64,000 bases of DNA. Origin: Metapseudomonas boanensis (GTDB taxonomy: Bacteria > Pseudomonadota > Gammaproteobacteria > Pseudomonadales > Pseudomonadaceae). Below the pieces are notes generated by a model. It was given only the letters and a program-made list of their open reading frames with translations, ran no database searches and had not been told where the DNA came from. Made by a program: the position numbers and the translations under genes. Positions within the stretch are counted from its first letter, which is position 1, and each line of letters begins with the position of its first letter. Below are positions 28,196 through 36,689 of the stretch, piece by piece. Location: the NCBI RefSeq assembly GCF_018704125.1, contig NZ_JAGTIS010000004.1:124001-188000 (forward strand), in the 5' to 3' direction.

Positions 28196-29106
28196 TGCGC
28201 AGCCTGGGCCTTTTGCAGGCGCCCGGCAGCCCCAGTAGACTGCCGGGCATGGCCGACTCCTCAGCACAAACCGCAACCACCCTCCCCGCCACCTCCCTGC
28301 ATGCCTGGCATACAGGGCTGGCGCGGGCCATGGCCAGCGTCGCCGAACCCGGCTTCGGCGAGCGATTGGCCGAGGCGCTGAACTGCCTGGTGCCGATCGA
28401 ATCGGTGCTGCTCGGTCTGGAATGCAAGGGGCTGGCACCGCGGCCGCTGTACCAGCGCGGCATTCCCACCGAGTACCGCGAAGCGCTGATCGAACGTTAC
28501 TACGCACGCGGATACATGCTGGACCCGTTCTGCCTCGCGCTTGAAAGCGGCCTCGCCGAGGGCTTCTACCCGCTTTCTGAGATTGCCCCGGACGACTTCT
28601 TCAACAGCGAGTACTACAAGACCTACTACCTCAAGTGCGGTTCGGTGGAGGACAGCCACTACATCGTTGACCTGGGCGGCCAGCGCAAGGTTTCGCTCTG
28701 CGTCTACCAGGGGCTCAGCGGCGCGCGCTTCACCCCGGCCGAACTGGAACTGCTGCGCGCGGCACAACCCATGGTGCGCGAGTTGATCCGGCAGTTCGAC
28801 GAGCGCGGTGGCCTGGCCCGCTGCCTGTCCAACGCCGGCCCATCATCCTTGCACTCAGGCCCACCTGCGGCACTCAACCAGCAGATCAGGGACGCGTTCA
28901 TGAACTTCGGCAGCGAGGTGCTGACCGAGCGCGAGCGGGAAGTCGCCCACCTGATGCTGCGCGGCCACTCGGCCAAATCCAGCGCCCGAGTGCTGGAAAT
29001 ATCCCCCGAGACGGTGCGCATGCACCGCAAGAATCTCTACACCAAGCTGGACATTGGCTCCCAGGCGGAACTCTTCGCCCTGTTCATCGACTGGCTGACC
29101 CGCTGA
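28195..29106 (+). CDS. LuxR-type transcriptional regulator
   Basis: A 303-residue regulator with a C-terminal LuxR/FixJ helix-turn-helix: SEVLTEREREVAHLMLRGHS then EISPETVRMHRKNLYTKLDI. The N-terminal 220 residues (PIESVLLGLECKGLAPRPLY and similar) do not show a receiver or a clear autoinducer domain to me. The ATG at 28195 overlaps the aminotransferase stop by 1 nt; a second ATG at 28249 (MADSSAQ) is possible, and neither has a strong Shine-Dalgarno. Coupling to the aminotransferase suggests it regulates this amine-catabolic region. Confidence 0.82.
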   Translation: MRSLGLLQAPGSPSRLPGMADSSAQTATTLPATSLHAWHTGLARAMASVAEPGFGERLAEALNCLVPIESVLLGLECKGLAPRPLYQRGIPTEYREALIERYYARGYMLDPFCLALESGLAEGFYPLSEIAPDDFFNSEYYKTYYLKCGSVEDSHYIVDLGGQRKVSLCVYQGLSGARFTPAELELLRAAQPMVRELIRQFDERGGLARCLSNAGPSSLHSGPPAALNQQIRDAFMNFGSEVLTEREREVAHLMLRGHSAKSSARVLEISPETVRMHRKNLYTKLDIGSQAELFALFIDWLTR

Positions 29107-29190
29107 GAAACCTTCAGTCAGATACCCGGTAAGGAACGCCAACCTTTGACTAGGCTTGAGCAGGTTCTCAACCATCCAAGGAGACCCGCC

Positions 29191-29616
29191 ATGCCCATCG
29201 AAAAAGCCCTGTACCGCGCGTACGCCGAAGCGTATGGCGGTCGTGAAGGCCGTGCCGTGTCGTCGGACGGCGTGCTGGATGTAAAGCTGACCACCCCGAA
29301 GGAGCTGGGCGGTCCAGGCGGTGACGGCACCAACCCCGAGCAACTCTTCGCTGCCGGCTATTCGGCCTGCTTCCTTGGGGCCCTCAAGTTCGTTGCAGGC
29401 CGGGAGAAGGTCGCCCTCTCAGAGGACTCTTATATAGAAGGGATCGTCGGAATCGGTACCCTGCCCAGCGGATTCGGCATCGAGGTCGAACTGAAGATTT
29501 CGCTGCCCGGGCTGGATCGCCAAGCGGCCAAAGACCTGGTCGACAAGGCGCATATCGTTTGCCCGTACTCGAACGCGACCCGCGGCAATATCAACGTAAC
29601 CTTGACGCTGGTGTAG
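29191..29616 (+). CDS. ohr: organic hydroperoxide resistance protein Ohr
   Basis: Ohr is a thiol peroxidase that reduces organic hydroperoxides. The 141-residue protein starts [20 protein letters not shown]. It has both reactive cysteines in the usual contexts: [20 protein letters not shown] and [20 protein letters not shown]. The conserved [18 protein letters not shown] is also present. AAGGAG lies at ideal distance from the ATG. No ohrR is adjacent. Confidence 0.93.
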   Translation: MPIEKALYRAYAEAYGGREGRAVSSDGVLDVKLTTPKELGGPGGDGTNPEQLFAAGYSACFLGALKFVAGREKVALSEDSYIEGIVGIGTLPSGFGIEVELKISLPGLDRQAAKDLVDKAHIVCPYSNATRGNINVTLTLV

Positions 29617-29629
29617 GAACGAGGGGGAC

Positions 29630-29691
29630 GCCGAGTCCTTGCTCGCGAACGGATGAGCCAGGGTCGTTCGCCAGCAAGCTGGCTCCTACAA
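29630..29691. repeat. REP inverted pair after ohr
   Basis: A degraded left half (CCTTGCTCGCGAAC) faces a complete right REP ending CCAGCAAGCTGGCTCCTACA. It begins about 15 nt after the ohr stop. Confidence 0.75.
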
Positions 29692-29708
29692 AGGTATGCA
29701 ACTAAGAA

Positions 29709-29727
29709 GGGAGGCCACTGACCTCCC
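29709..29727. terminator. hairpin beyond the duplicated cheR 3' end
   Basis: GGGAGG and CCTCCC form a 6-bp stem around CCACTGA, 6 nt past the stop of the cheR remnant. It may be the original cheR terminator. The intact cheR copy at 31509 lacks it. Confidence 0.45.
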
Positions 29728-29732
29728 TCGCT

Positions 29733-29882
29733 TCACTTGACCTTGTAGATGATCCCCGGACTGCACTGGACCATCTGGTAGAGGTCAGGCTACCCGTCAA
29801 GCACTTTGGACATGCCGAGGAGCAGATATCCACCTGGTTTGAGGCCGGCGTGGATACGCGTGAGGATACCCCTCCTCACGTC
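29733..29882 (-). pseudogene. cheR 3'-end fragment (duplicate of the end of cheR)
   Basis: About 150 nt align with the last 150 nt of cheR (31509-31658). The final 58 nt are identical; upstream of that identity drops to roughly 70 percent. In the cheR frame the fragment reads GILTRIHAGLKPGGYLLLG, then an in-frame TAG replaces a Leu codon, then PDLYQMVQCSPGIIYKVK and the stop. The frame is conserved without indels, so the fragment derives from a divergent functional cheR allele, not from neutral drift of a tandem copy. It cannot be translated as a gene. Confidence 0.85.
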
Positions 29883-30007
29883 TACCAAAGATTACACATG
29901 CACCGCTCAGAGAACGCGGAACACGTAAGCTCCCTGCAGAAAGGCTCAAGAGCTGCTCGGACCGAGAGACTTTTTAACCTCTCGAACAAATCACTTTAAT
30001 GTCTCAG

Positions 30008-31168
30008 TCAAGGCGAAGCAGGAGCCTTTTTGAGAGGATTTGCTTTCATGAACTCTGCAGCAGCATTTTGCACAAACATGGAATCCTTAGTCATTGAAAG
30101 ACTCCACCTATCTGCAATTTCTTCAAATTCCTGAACCCCACTTATAGCGTAAAGGACACGGAGCTGCTCAATAATAAATTGCTGATATGCGCCATTAACC
30201 ATGTCCGTCCGATTCGTCTGAGCATAGACGGACCAATACCCGACGTCGTATCTGTCGATTTCGTACTTCATGATCGAAATACCCTCATCAAACATTTTCT
30301 TTGCGCCCTCATCGCCGGTCACCCTGTAAAAGTCCCATATCCCGAAGAGCGCCCACATGTGGCCATTCAAAACATGGCTTGGATCATTGGCATCGGGATA
30401 TTCCTCATACCAGACACCATTACTTTTTCGCACAGCAATTCCGCCATCACTGATCGGCTTTTCCATCCAGAGCAATGCCTTCCTTGCAGCCTCAAGGTAA
30501 GCAGGATCCGCACTGAGTTGGTATTCACGCAAAAGAATCGAAATACCTAAACTCTGGGAAAGTCCAGAGATCCAAGGCGCCTTCTGGTTGCGGGCGGGGA
30601 CGTCGAATCCCCATTCCCATTTCCCATCTTTCTGTGTATCTAGGAACAGTTTCGCCAATTCCCTGAACTTAACCAGCGCCTCACTGTCATTGAACGCCCT
30701 TGCAGAGTCCCAATTACCAAGCGCACAAAAGGCCTTTTGGGTAACACTGGTCGCAAAATTTGGACCGTTACAATTCATTGTCGTGACTGAAGCGGTCGAG
30801 ATGAGCGGTGAGTGAATGTAGTAATTCCCCAGCGTCTTATCTTTCAGACCGATCAGAGTCGAAGTCTTCATCTCCTCGACTCGAGTTGGATATCCAAATT
30901 TTTCCAAGTAGCCTTTATACCAAACATTTCCTCCAACCGAGGCCAACCATGACTTTACTTGCGCACTTCGATCATCCAACTCCTCTGCAGAAAATTTCTT
31001 GCCAGACTTTTCCTTGAGCAAGGTCACTCGAGCAATATCGACAGCAATTTTGTCATTGAGCACCTCTGCCCCAAGGGGAATCGGAGAGGCTACAGATCCG
31101 GAGGAAACCGTCATTGCAAGAATGGCTACTGCGATACATCCTTTAAAACTGACAAGCGTCTTACGCAC
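30008..31168 (-). CDS. secreted protein with D-glucuronyl C5-epimerase-like C-terminal domain
   Basis: About 386 residues. I placed the start at a GTG with AAAGGAGG upstream, giving a signal peptide VRKTLVSFKGCIAVAILAMT with a cleavage site near SVA. The C-terminal half resembles the alpha/alpha-toroid C-terminal domain of glucuronyl C5-epimerases: KAPWISGLSQSLGISILLRE, EEYPDANDPSHVLNGHMWAL, FGIWDFYRVTGDEGAKKMFD and RYDVGYWSVYAQ. Such enzymes invert uronic acids in polysaccharides. The gene is visibly lower in GC than its neighbours and has no polysaccharide genes beside it. Together with the cheR duplication this suggests horizontal gain. Family similarity is recognised by eye; the substrate is unknown. 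Confidence 0.7.
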   Translation of the reverse strand: MRKTLVSFKGCIAVAILAMTVSSGSVASPIPLGAEVLNDKIAVDIARVTLLKEKSGKKFSAEELDDRSAQVKSWLASVGGNVWYKGYLEKFGYPTRVEEMKTSTLIGLKDKTLGNYYIHSPLISTASVTTMNCNGPNFATSVTQKAFCALGNWDSARAFNDSEALVKFRELAKLFLDTQKDGKWEWGFDVPARNQKAPWISGLSQSLGISILLREYQLSADPAYLEAARKALLWMEKPISDGGIAVRKSNGVWYEEYPDANDPSHVLNGHMWALFGIWDFYRVTGDEGAKKMFDEGISIMKYEIDRYDVGYWSVYAQTNRTDMVNGAYQQFIIEQLRVLYAISGVQEFEEIADRWSLSMTKDSMFVQNAAAEFMKANPLKKAPASP

Positions 31169-31508
31169 CACAACCCCCTCCTTTATAGGAAGCTCGCACA
31201 CAACAAAAAGCCCCATGCCGAAGTCAGCCATGAGCTTTTAAATAAATGAAGCTGATAGCACCGTCTACTTCCAGATCAAGATCCGAGCCCGCACCTGCAT
31301 TTTGCAAGCAACTGCCCTTACTACTGAGATCCCTAGTTAACCGCCAGGTCATCATGCTCTCGAAGGCATGAATAATACGCTGCTGGTAGCCTCATTGCAC
31401 ACCGAACGAAATTTGGCGTGGCCTGCTGGAGCTTCGCCGATATCAAGCTTGACCTCCTTCAGGCCTGACAACGGCAAAAATAGAAAGCAGCAAAGATCCC
31501 AAGTTCGT
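31169..31508. other. AT-richer spacer without a recognisable gene
   Basis: This 340-nt stretch between the epimerase-like gene and cheR shares the lower GC of the islet. I see no conserved reading frame, RNA gene or repeat. It directly abuts the cheR stop and so contains the presumed insertion junction. Confidence 0.5.
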
Positions 31509-32336
31509 TCACTTGACCTTGTAGATGATCCCCGGACTGCACTGGACCATCTGGTAGAGGTCAGGCAATCCGTTGAGTGCCTCGGACGCACCGAGAAACA
31601 GGTAACCGCCAGGCTTCAGGGTGGCGTGGATGCGCGTGAGGATGTCTCGCTTCACCTCGGCCGAGAAGTAGATCAGCACGTTACGGCAGAACACGATGTC
31701 GAATTTGCCGAGCGCCGCATAGCTGTCCAGCAAGTTCAACGGACGGAACTCCACGCGGCTGCGGATCGCCGGCTTGACCGCCCAGCGCCCCGGCGCCTTC
31801 TGGTCGAAGTAACGAACCAGCCGTTCCTGGGACAAGCCGCGCCCCATGGCCAAGCTGTCATATTCGCCGGCACGGCAGGCTGTGAGCATCGAGCTGGACA
31901 GGTCGGTTGCAACGATCTGAGCACCGGCCCTGAGTTGCCCCAGACTGCTCCGTTCGAACTCGTCGATCGCCATGGAAATGGAAAAAGGTTCCTGACCGGA
32001 GGAACTCGCTGCCGACCAGATACGCAGGCGCTGGTTCGGGTTGGCCTTGAGCAGCTCTGGCAGCACCCTCCCCTTCAGCACCTCGAACGGATAGGTGTCG
32101 CGAAACCAGAGCGTTTCATTGGTCGTCATGGCATCGACAACCTGTTCACGCAGACCGCCGCGCGATACACCCTGGACGCGCTGGACCAGTTCGCCCAGGC
32201 TCTTGATGCCATTCTGCTCCATCAGCTTGTTGAGCCGGCTGGAAACCAGATACTGCTTGTTGCTGCCCAGCAGAATGCCGCAGGTCTTTTCCAGGAATAC
32301 CCGGAACTGCTCGAAATCCACATTGCCTGAAGACAC
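31509..32336 (-). CDS. cheR: chemotaxis methyltransferase CheR
   Basis: CheR methylates glutamates on chemoreceptors with S-adenosylmethionine. The 275-residue protein has the N-terminal helical domain (VDFEQFRVFLEKTCGILLGS), TTNETLWFRDTYPFEVLKGR, the SAM-binding stretch RIWSAASSSGQEPFSISMAI, and FDIVFCRNVLIYFSAEVKRD. It starts with GTG behind GAGG. It lies 44 nt after cheV, the usual Pseudomonas arrangement. Its 3' end is partly repeated at 29733-29882, and flgB, often the next gene in pseudomonads, is about 22 kb away. Confidence 0.95.
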   Translation of the reverse strand: MSSGNVDFEQFRVFLEKTCGILLGSNKQYLVSSRLNKLMEQNGIKSLGELVQRVQGVSRGGLREQVVDAMTTNETLWFRDTYPFEVLKGRVLPELLKANPNQRLRIWSAASSSGQEPFSISMAIDEFERSSLGQLRAGAQIVATDLSSSMLTACRAGEYDSLAMGRGLSQERLVRYFDQKAPGRWAVKPAIRSRVEFRPLNLLDSYAALGKFDIVFCRNVLIYFSAEVKRDILTRIHATLKPGGYLFLGASEALNGLPDLYQMVQCSPGIIYKVK

Positions 32337-32380
32337 TAGGGGCGCCTCACCGATCTAATTCCATGCCAGGGAGCCGCTGC

Positions 32381-33313
32381 TCAGCTCCCATCCATAACCT
32401 TGATGCGTTCGACGACGCGGGAAGCCAGGTCGTCAGGCTTGAACTTGGCAAGAAAGTCGTCCGCCCCCACCTTTTTCACCATCGCCTGGTTGAACACACC
32501 GGAAAGCGAAGTATGCAGGAGGATATGCAACTTCTGCATGCGTGGATCGTTGCGGATCTCCGCCGTCAGCGTGTAACCATCCATCTCCGGCATCTCGATG
32601 TCGGAAATCATCATCAACAGCTCGTCCTCTGGCGCCCTGCCCTCCTCGACCAACTCACGCAGGTAGTTATAGGCCTGGCGACCATCGTTGAGCGCCTTGA
32701 CTTCGACCCCGACTGTTTCCAGGCATCGCACCACCTGCTTGCGCGCCACCGAGGAGTCGTCAACGATCAGCACCCGCTTGCTGAGGGCCTTGCTTTGGGT
32801 CTCGACATCCACGACCCCTTCGGACACTACCTCCGAAGTCGGTGCGACCTCGGCGAGGATCTTTTCGACGTCGATGATCTCCACCAGTTGCTTGTCGACT
32901 CGGGTCACCGCAGTCAGGTAGTGATCGCGGCCGGCTCCCTTGGGTGGCGGATGGATTTCTTCCCAGTTCAGGTTGACGATGCGCTCGACCGAACGCACCA
33001 GGAACCCCTGAACCTTGGTGTTGTATTCCGTGATGATGACGAAGCTGTTCTTCAGGTCATCCAGGCTTCTGCGCCCGGTCGCCAGGGACAGGTCGAGAAT
33101 CGGAATGGTCCCCCCACGGATATTCGCGACCCCGCGCACCACCGGACTGGACTTGGGCATCACGGTGAGCCGAGGGCACTGAAGGACCTCCTTCACTTTG
33201 AATACGTTGATCCCGTAGAGCTGGGAACCGTCAAGACGGAACAGCAGCAGCTCCAGGCGGTTCTGCCCGACCAGTTGGGTACGCTGGTTAACCGAATCCA
33301 AAACGCCGGCCAT
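32381..33313 (-). CDS. cheV: chemotaxis coupling/response protein CheV
   Basis: CheV couples chemoreceptors to CheA and carries a receiver domain for adaptation. The 310-residue protein has a CheW-like domain (residues about 15-160; LLLFRLDGSQLYGINVFKVK, VRGVANIRGGTIPILDLSLA). The receiver at about 185-305 shows RVLIVDDSSVARKQVVRCLE, ISDIEMPEMDGYTLTAEIRN with the phospho-acceptor Asp, and the conserved Lys in FLAKFKPDDLASRV. GGAGGAG precedes the ATG. It is divergent from flgA and followed by cheR. Confidence 0.96.
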   Translation of the reverse strand: MAGVLDSVNQRTQLVGQNRLELLLFRLDGSQLYGINVFKVKEVLQCPRLTVMPKSSPVVRGVANIRGGTIPILDLSLATGRRSLDDLKNSFVIITEYNTKVQGFLVRSVERIVNLNWEEIHPPPKGAGRDHYLTAVTRVDKQLVEIIDVEKILAEVAPTSEVVSEGVVDVETQSKALSKRVLIVDDSSVARKQVVRCLETVGVEVKALNDGRQAYNYLRELVEEGRAPEDELLMMISDIEMPEMDGYTLTAEIRNDPRMQKLHILLHTSLSGVFNQAMVKKVGADDFLAKFKPDDLASRVVERIKVMDGS

Positions 33314-33363
33314 GACCAGACTCCTCCTGCAGGTCTATGAATCTGTCGTCTTAGCCTGTCAGG

Positions 33364-33379
33364 CGGCACGAGCCTTGCT
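33364..33379 (+). promoter_or_regulatory. candidate sigma-54 promoter before flgA
   Basis: CGGCACGAGCCTTGCT has GG and GC separated by exactly 10 nt and matches the RpoN consensus apart from the first base. The predicted start of transcription would almost coincide with the flgA ATG at 33391, giving a leaderless message. Either the start codon is further downstream or the match is fortuitous. Confidence 0.45.
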
Positions 33380-33390
33380 TCTCAGTGCGC

Positions 33391-34152
33391 ATGAATGCTT
33401 CGACGACGCTTTTCCGACACTTGATATCAAAATGCCGCAACTTGATTGCGAGCGTTGTACCCGCTTTGTGCTGTCTCGGCTACAGCCCGGTATCGAGTGC
33501 AACCATGACGTCGCCTGAAGAGCTTATCGGCGTGACCCAGGGGTTTCTTGAGGCGACAGTCGAGGATTATTTACAGCGCAGCAGCATCCAGGGCCGCTAC
33601 GAAATCCAGGTCAATCGACTGGACCCGCGGCTACGCCTGCCTCTCTGCGACAAAGAGTTGACTGCACGTCTGGAAAGCCCGTCAAAGCCGCTGGGGCGCG
33701 TCACCGTCCGGCTTCGCTGCGATGGCAACACACCCTGGACCATATTCGTGCCCAGCCAGGTCAGGCTGTTCCGCGAGGTCGTGGTGGTGACCCGCCCTCT
33801 GCGACGTGACGCCATGATCGCTCCTGAGGACGTGTCCCTCGCCGAGCGCGATGTAGGCCCCTTGAGCCAAGGATTCCTTACGAACAGTTCTCAGGTGATG
33901 GGCCAGAAGACCACCCGCGCGCTCCTGCCTGACCAGGTATTGGCACCAATCCACTTGCAGATGGCTGAAGTCGTAAGCAAAGGCGACCAAGTGGTGATCA
34001 GCGCCAAAAACTCGGCGATCAACGTGCGGATGCCTGGAGAAGCCTTGTCGAACGGAGCTCCAGGAGAACAGATCCGCGTACGCAACCTGGGTTCGGGGCG
34101 CGTAGTCAAAGCCCGGGTCCAGGGTCCTGGCCAGGTCCAGGTGGATATGTAG
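33391..34152 (+). CDS. flgA: P-ring assembly chaperone FlgA
   Basis: FlgA is a periplasmic chaperone needed for FlgI P-ring assembly. About 253 residues. A rather hydrophilic N-terminal segment followed by LIASVVPALCCLGYSPVSSA acts as signal peptide. The body has the SAF-like domain: REVVVVTRPLRRDAMIAPED, SLAERDVGPLSQGFL and the conserved C-terminal GAPGEQIRVRNLGSGRVVKA. I chose the ATG at 33391 over the GTG two codons upstream. It is divergent from cheV and precedes flgM, the standard order in pseudomonads. Confidence 0.92.
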   Translation: MNASTTLFRHLISKCRNLIASVVPALCCLGYSPVSSATMTSPEELIGVTQGFLEATVEDYLQRSSIQGRYEIQVNRLDPRLRLPLCDKELTARLESPSKPLGRVTVRLRCDGNTPWTIFVPSQVRLFREVVVVTRPLRRDAMIAPEDVSLAERDVGPLSQGFLTNSSQVMGQKTTRALLPDQVLAPIHLQMAEVVSKGDQVVISAKNSAINVRMPGEALSNGAPGEQIRVRNLGSGRVVKARVQGPGQVQVDM

Positions 34153-34216
34153 GCATGATTGACATGGCGCTCCAGAACAGATGTTTCCTACACTCTGCTT
34201 GTCTGAAAATTTTTTC

Positions 34217-34243
34217 TAAAGTTAGCCCGGACAGGGCCGATAA
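34217..34243 (+). promoter_or_regulatory. FliA (sigma-28) promoter of flgM
   Basis: TAAAGTTA and GCCGATAA are separated by exactly 11 nt, a near-perfect match to the flagellar sigma-28 consensus TAAAGTTT-N11-GCCGATAA. It lies 38 nt upstream of the flgM ATG. FlgM inhibits FliA, so this forms the classical negative feedback loop. Confidence 0.93.
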
Positions 34244-34281
34244 CACGGTAAGCGTCCAATTAGCGTCCGAGGTTCAACATC

Positions 34282-34623
34282 ATGGTCATTGACTTCAATC
34301 GGCCCAACAACGGCCCAACCCCTGCCAGCACGGCACGTACCAGTTCTGCGCAAGCCGGCGGCAAGGGTGAAGCGGTCACGGGCAACCCGCCTGCTGTTGC
34401 GCAAACAGTCAGCGAACAGCCGCAGGCTGCGGGTAGCGGTGAATCCGTGAAATTGAGCAGCGACGCTCAGATGTTGCAGCAAGCAGGCGAGAAGCTGCGC
34501 GACCTGCCCGCCGTGGACAAGGAGCGCATTGAAAAGCTCAAGCAGGCCATTGCCGACGGCTCTTACCAGGTCGATAGCAAGCGCGTGGCCAGCAAACTGC
34601 TGAACTTCGAATCCCAGCGCTAG
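34282..34623 (+). CDS. flgM: anti-sigma-28 factor FlgM
   Basis: FlgM holds FliA inactive until the hook is complete and FlgM is exported. The 113-residue, low-complexity protein starts [18 protein letters not shown], with a disordered N-terminal half. It ends with the FliA-binding helices [20 protein letters not shown] and [20 protein letters not shown]. It lies 130 nt after flgA, behind its own FliA promoter, and 49 nt before flgN. Confidence 0.95.
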   Translation: MVIDFNRPNNGPTPASTARTSSAQAGGKGEAVTGNPPAVAQTVSEQPQAAGSGESVKLSSDAQMLQQAGEKLRDLPAVDKERIEKLKQAIADGSYQVDSKRVASKLLNFESQR

Positions 34624-34672
34624 TCCTCGGGCTGCGCTGGGGACCTTGGACGCCCGGTTCCCAGAGCAAGCA

Positions 34673-35140
34673 ATGCAAGACACCAACCTGCTAGACCTGT
34701 TCAACCAAGATATCGACCACGCCAAGCGACTGCTTGAGCTGATGGACGAAGAATTCCAGGCACTTGGCGAACGAGACCTGACGCGCCTGGAAAGCCTCAT
34801 CGCCGAGAAGCAGCCCCTCCTCGCCCAACTTGATCAGCATGGCCGCCAGCGCAGTCAGTTGTTGGTCAACCTTCGACTCAGCACTGACCGGGCCGGGCTG
34901 GAGCAACTCGCCAATGCCTCCCCCCGTGGAGCCGAACTGTTGGCCCGAAGTGACGAACTCGGCCAGTTGCTCGAGCACTGTCAAAGCGCCAACCAGCGCA
35001 ATGGGCGCCTGATTCGAGCCAATCAGACATCGGTAGGCAGCATGCTTGGAATCCTACGGGGCGGCGAGATGCCAAGCCTCTATGACAGCCGCGGCACTAC
35101 CGCTAGAATCGGCCACCAGCGCCCACTCAGCCAGGCCTGA
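34673..35140 (+). CDS. flgN: flagellar export chaperone FlgN
   Basis: FlgN binds FlgK and FlgL before their export. The 155-residue, Leu/Glu/Gln-rich helical protein starts MQDTNLLDLFNQDIDHAKRL and continues LMDEEFQALGERDLTRLESL, a typical FlgN four-helix pattern. LLEHCQSANQRNGRLIRANQ is the conserved C-terminal block. A frame from a TTG at 34646 exists, but the ATG at 34673 gives the family start. Co-transcribed with flgM. Confidence 0.93.
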   Translation: MQDTNLLDLFNQDIDHAKRLLELMDEEFQALGERDLTRLESLIAEKQPLLAQLDQHGRQRSQLLVNLRLSTDRAGLEQLANASPRGAELLARSDELGQLLEHCQSANQRNGRLIRANQTSVGSMLGILRGGEMPSLYDSRGTTARIGHQRPLSQA

Positions 35141-35221
35141 CCCCAACTACAAGAAGAGTGTGAGACCTGTGGGCATGGAGCCCGGCTCACGCCAAACCTT
35201 GCGTGTAGAGAGAGCCGGACC

Positions 35222-35971
35222 GTGTCCAACCTATTCACCGAGCAAAACGGCCCGCAACCACCGAAGATCCTCAAGGCTCCGGTGGAGATCCAGGCAAATC
35301 TTCGCCTTCTGCAGCAACATCACGACCCTCTGATCATTACCTTCCACGACCGCAATCAACGCTTCCAGAGTTACCTGGTCGAAGTCGACCGTGATCGCGG
35401 CCTGATTGCCCTCGACGAGATGATCCCGAATGATGGCGAGCGTTTCCTGAGGAACGGCGAAACCTTCCGCATCGAGGGTTTCCGTGAAGGTGTCAGGATT
35501 GCCTGGGAGTCCCTCCAGACAGTCGAGATCGGTGAACTGGACGGCGCACGTTGCTATTGGTGCGCCTTCCCTCAGGAAGTGATCTACCACCAGCGCCGTA
35601 ATGCTTTCCGAGCTGCCCTCAAGCAGTCGCAACTGGTAGCTGTCGAACTGGATGGAAACAAGATTTCAGCCGCCCTTCAGGGACAGATGCTGGATATTTC
35701 CGCCACCGGCTGCAAACTGCGCTTTGAAGGCGACCAGAGCACTCGGCTCCAACCCGGCCAACTTTACGAGCGCTTCACGGCGAAGCTGCCCTTCGGCGCA
35801 GTGACAACGACAATCGAGTTGCGCCATGTGCACTACGAGGAGAAGTTGGGAGTGAGTTTCGCTGGCGTTCGCTTCCATGACATGAGCGGCCTGGTGCAAC
35901 GCCAGGTGGAACGCTTTGTCTACCAGTTGCAACGCGAAGCCCGGCGCTTCGAAAAGGACGAACTGTTCTAG
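35222..35971 (+). CDS. flgZ: PilZ-domain flagellar brake protein FlgZ/YcgR
   Basis: A cyclic-di-GMP receptor that slows the flagellar motor. The 249-residue protein has an N-terminal YcgR domain (residues 20-115; [20 protein letters not shown]) and a C-terminal PilZ domain. The c-di-GMP motif RxxxR is in [13 protein letters not shown] and the DxSxxG partner is in [14 protein letters not shown]. It starts with GTG ([18 protein letters not shown]). It is convergent with the DUF2064 gene and the two stop codons overlap in CTAG. Confidence 0.94.
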   Translation: MSNLFTEQNGPQPPKILKAPVEIQANLRLLQQHHDPLIITFHDRNQRFQSYLVEVDRDRGLIALDEMIPNDGERFLRNGETFRIEGFREGVRIAWESLQTVEIGELDGARCYWCAFPQEVIYHQRRNAFRAALKQSQLVAVELDGNKISAALQGQMLDISATGCKLRFEGDQSTRLQPGQLYERFTAKLPFGAVTTTIELRHVHYEEKLGVSFAGVRFHDMSGLVQRQVERFVYQLQREARRFEKDELF

Positions 35972-36594
35972 GTCGCCCCCAGTTTGTACCCCAGCCGCGC
36001 CAGGCGCGGCAGGTGCTCGGGGCAATCGACCATCCACACCGTCGGCAGCAGGCCATGCCGCCAATCCAGCTGCTGCAAGCGCTCACAGGTCAGCGCCAGC
36101 ACCTGGTTGCTGCCCCAGGGGATGGATTCGAACAGACGCGGATCCACCCGGCGCAAGCCTAGCAGGACATAGCGGCCATCCTCGGTAGGTCCGAGCACAG
36201 CCTGGTGTTCGACCAGGGCCTCACAGGCCTCAGCGAGATAATTGGCATCCAGGATCGGACAGAAATGGTCGATCAGCACCACGGCGTCGTTCTCTGCCAG
36301 GCCGAGGACGGCGATGCGTCTCATACGCTCCCCGAGGTCTCCGACCGGCTGTCCGACCACCATCCAGTCGTTTTCTTCGGCCAACGCCTCAAGGCTCTCG
36401 TCTGGCCCATCCTCGAGCCAGAAGATGCGCTCGCTGAAGCCCATCGGTGGCAGGTTGAGCACCCGTGCAACCAGTTGCCGCTGCAAACGGAGAGCCCCCT
36501 CTTCGCCCAAGGCGGGAACCAGTCGGGATTCAAGTCCGCCGGCCTGTGGTGATCGGGCCAGCAAGTGCAGGGAGATGCTCAGATTCACGGCCAC
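35968..36594 (-). CDS. DUF2064 family protein (glycosyltransferase-A-like fold)
   Basis: A 208-residue cytosolic protein resembling the DUF2064 / rSAM-associated transferase-1 family of nucleotide-sugar-type transferases. Supporting segments are [20 protein letters not shown], where many relatives have a GTD-type motif, [20 protein letters not shown], and [20 protein letters not shown]. The start is a GTG with AAGGAGG ideally spaced. It overlaps the flgZ stop tail to tail. The family function is not firmly established and I do not assign one. Confidence 0.75.
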   Translation of the reverse strand: MAVNLSISLHLLARSPQAGGLESRLVPALGEEGALRLQRQLVARVLNLPPMGFSERIFWLEDGPDESLEALAEENDWMVVGQPVGDLGERMRRIAVLGLAENDAVVLIDHFCPILDANYLAEACEALVEHQAVLGPTEDGRYVLLGLRRVDPRLFESIPWGSNQVLALTCERLQQLDWRHGLLPTVWMVDCPEHLPRLARLGYKLGAT

Positions 36595-36689
36595 GGTCCT
36601 CCTTCAAGTCCCGAGGCGAACCTCGGGCTTAAAAGCTCAGGTACCTACTGTCGCCGATGATTGGTCAAAAGCAGGATGGCGCTGGGCCA

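Noticed and set aside
29963-29984. CGAGAG/CTCTCG hairpin past the epimerase-like gene as its terminator
   Set aside because: The stem is short and the T-rich stretch is in the loop, not after the stem; not convincing enough to annotate.
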